A stretch of DNA of 64,000 nt, taken from assembly GCF_003268025.1 (NCBI RefSeq), contig NZ_QLUW01000001.1, forward strand, positions 558,001-622,000. The letters are read 5' to 3'. Below, one piece after another: positions 62,458 through 64,000 of the stretch. The first letter of the stretch is position 1; the number at the start of each line of letters is the position of its first letter. The notes below the pieces were generated by a model. It did not search any database. It was not told the DNA's origin and saw nothing but the letters and a program-made list of their open reading frames with translations. Both the position numbers and the translations under genes were made by a program. Source of the stretch: Paenibacillus montanisoli (GTDB lineage Bacteria; Bacillota; Bacilli; Paenibacillales; Paenibacillaceae).

Positions 62458-64000
62458 GTGAGTCATGACGTGAAAAGCGATATTCAGAACGGCAGAACCG
62501 TACTCGGCATCGAATTCGGTTCAACTCGAATCAAAGCAGTGCTTATTGGACCTGATCATACGCCTATCGCATCCGGCAGCCATGACTGGGAGAACAGCTA
62601 CGCGAACCATATCTGGACTTATAGCTTAGAGGATATTTGGAAGGGCTTACAAGACAGCTATCAGAAGATGGCAAACGATGTGAAGCGGCAATATGGCGTA
62701 ACCCTGCAGACGATCGGAGCGATCGGATTCAGCGGCATGATGCATGGCTATATGGTTTTCGACGAATCCGGCGAACTGCTCACCCCTTTCCGGACATGGC
62801 GAAATAATATTACCGAGCAGGCTTCGGAAGCGCTAAGCGGGTTGTTTAACTTCCATATTCCGCAGCGTTGGAGCATCGCGCATCTCTATCAAGCGATCTT
62901 AAACCAGGAAGAGCATGTAGCGAAGATTCGTTTCCAGACCACGCTGGCCGGGTACATCCATTGGAAATTGACAGGTCAGAAGGTCATGGGCGTAGGCGAA
63001 GCTTCCGGCGTATTTCCGATCGATATTCATACGAAGAATTATCATGCTTCCATGATGAAGCAGTTCAATGAGTTGATTGCGTCCAAAAACCTTCCTTGGC
63101 AGCTTGAGGATATTCTTCCCGCCGTACTGGTCGCGGGCGAAAGCGCAGGCACCCTTACGATCGAAGGGGCGAAGCTGCTGGATGTTACGGGCGAGCTGCA
63201 AGCTGGCATTCCGCTTTGTCCGCCGGAGGGAGATGCCGGAACGGGCATGGTTGCGACCAATAGCGTTGCGGTACGCACTGGCAATGTGTCCGCCGGAACC
63301 TCCGTATTTGCGATGGTCGTTCTTGAGAAAGAATTGTCCAAAGCCTACGAAGAAATCGATCTCGTCACAACCCCTTCCGGCAACCTCGTAGCGATGGCGC
63401 ATTCCAATAACTGCTCCTCGGATCTGAACGAGTGGGTAGGCTTATTCGGTCAATTCGCCAAGGCGATGGGAATGGAAGCGGATTCGAATCGGTTATATGG
63501 AACGTTATATAACCTGGCACTTCAAGGCGATCCGGATTGCGGCGGATTGTTGGCCTACGGGTACCTGTCGGGTGAGCATATGACGCATTTTGAAGAAGGT
63601 CGTCCTTTGTTCGTGCGTTCCGCGGAAAGCAATTTTAATTTGGCTAATTTCATGCGCGTTCATCTATTTACGGCATTGGGAGCCTTGAGTATCGGCATGG
63701 ATATTCTGCTCAAACAAGAAGCCGTGAAGCTGGACGAAATTTTAGGTCATGGCGGTTTCTTCAAAACCGAGGGCGTAGGGCAAAAGATCATGGCCGGTGC
63801 GCTAAATGTTCCGGTTTCCGTCATGGAAACGGCCGGAGAGGGCGGAGCATGGGGGATTGCCTTGTTGGCCTCTTTCATGATGAACCGGGCGGAGCAAGAA
63901 CCGTTGGAAGAGTATTTGAACAGAAAGGTGTTCGCAGGAAAAGCCGGGGTTTCCGTCCAGCCTGATCCTAAGGACGCTGCAGGTTTCGAAGCTTTCATGA
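62458..64000 (+). CDS. FGGY-family carbohydrate kinase, probable L-ribulokinase (partial, cut by window end)
   Basis: At least 514 codons without a stop. [17 protein letters not shown] is the N-terminal phosphate loop and [16 protein letters not shown] the conserved FGGY segment; [16 protein letters not shown] and [20 protein letters not shown] are the C-terminal ATP-binding parts. It looks more like the xylulokinase-type branch than classic AraB, but its place 21 bases after araD under AraR points to L-ribulose as substrate. GTG 62458 lies about six bases after ATGGAGGG. Only the last few residues are probably missing. Confidence 0.85.
   Translation, partial: MSHDVKSDIQNGRTVLGIEFGSTRIKAVLIGPDHTPIASGSHDWENSYANHIWTYSLEDIWKGLQDSYQKMANDVKRQYGVTLQTIGAIGFSGMMHGYMVFDESGELLTPFRTWRNNITEQASEALSGLFNFHIPQRWSIAHLYQAILNQEEHVAKIRFQTTLAGYIHWKLTGQKVMGVGEASGVFPIDIHTKNYHASMMKQFNELIASKNLPWQLEDILPAVLVAGESAGTLTIEGAKLLDVTGELQAGIPLCPPEGDAGTGMVATNSVAVRTGNVSAGTSVFAMVVLEKELSKAYEEIDLVTTPSGNLVAMAHSNNCSSDLNEWVGLFGQFAKAMGMEADSNRLYGTLYNLALQGDPDCGGLLAYGYLSGEHMTHFEEGRPLFVRSAESNFNLANFMRVHLFTALGALSIGMDILLKQEAVKLDEILGHGGFFKTEGVGQKIMAGALNVPVSVMETAGEGGAWGIALLASFMMNRAEQEPLEEYLNRKVFAGKAGVSVQPDPKDAAGFEAFM

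Overview
The window looks like a chromosomal segment of a Gram-positive, spore-forming member of the Bacillales, most probably Paenibacillus. The reasons are strong purine-rich ribosome binding sites, frequent GTG/TTG starts, intrinsic terminators with long T-runs, Bacillus-type operators (FapR, AraR, CcpA cre), glgC-glgD pairing, YdjO-like and CotSA/CgeB-like proteins, and a giant protein ending in a WIAG-type tail. No rRNA, tRNA, CRISPR array, prophage or intact insertion sequence is visible.

Layout. 1-9.1 kb: end of a membrane protein, glgC-glgD (glycogen precursor), an aminotransferase divergent from an AraC regulator, a PNPOx-like flavoprotein divergent from a MocR regulator, phosphatidylserine decarboxylase and a small membrane protein. 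9.2-18.2 kb: a CotSA-like glycosyltransferase, then a secreted copper-amine-oxidase-N-domain protein and a secreted 2,196-residue multidomain protein. 18.4-25.0 kb: a 2,211-residue protein without a signal peptide, made of roughly 190 ten-residue repeats. 25.1-30.3 kb: a GntR-controlled ABC importer operon ending in a Cys/Met-type PLP enzyme. 30.3-43.0 kb: a glycosyltransferase locus (three GT2-like proteins, a nucleotidyltransferase, a GT-D enzyme, a larger GT2, three small helical proteins, one small basic protein and two CgeB-like enzymes), interrupted by metY and a ydjO-like gene. 43.1-57 kb: single genes (VOC protein, serine hydrolase, aldo/keto reductase, two phosphotransferases, pyroglutamyl peptidase, apionate-lactonase-like protein, TetR/MFS efflux pair, Stf0 sulfotransferase) with gene remnants and repeat-rich spacers. 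57-64 kb: glycerol-1-phosphate dehydrogenase, a J-like membrane protein, FabH under a FapR operator, and an AraR-controlled arabinose operon (araR, araD, FGGY kinase cut by the window end).

The most interesting system is the glycosyltransferase locus together with the giant repeat protein. Five of its enzymes and one stand-alone 91-residue protein share a lysine/arginine-rich N-terminal tail followed by a short aromatic/glycine motif of the form F..GY..G...G. Promoters matching the late mother-cell sigma-K pattern (AC, 16-17 bases, CATAnnnTA) lie before the giant repeat protein, before the first glycosyltransferase, and divergently before a small unknown gene. I infer that this is a spore-surface assembly and glycosylation system, in which the repeat protein may be a fibrous spore-surface component and the shared tag may localise the enzymes. 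The sequence supports the shared tag and the promoters; the spore role is inference.
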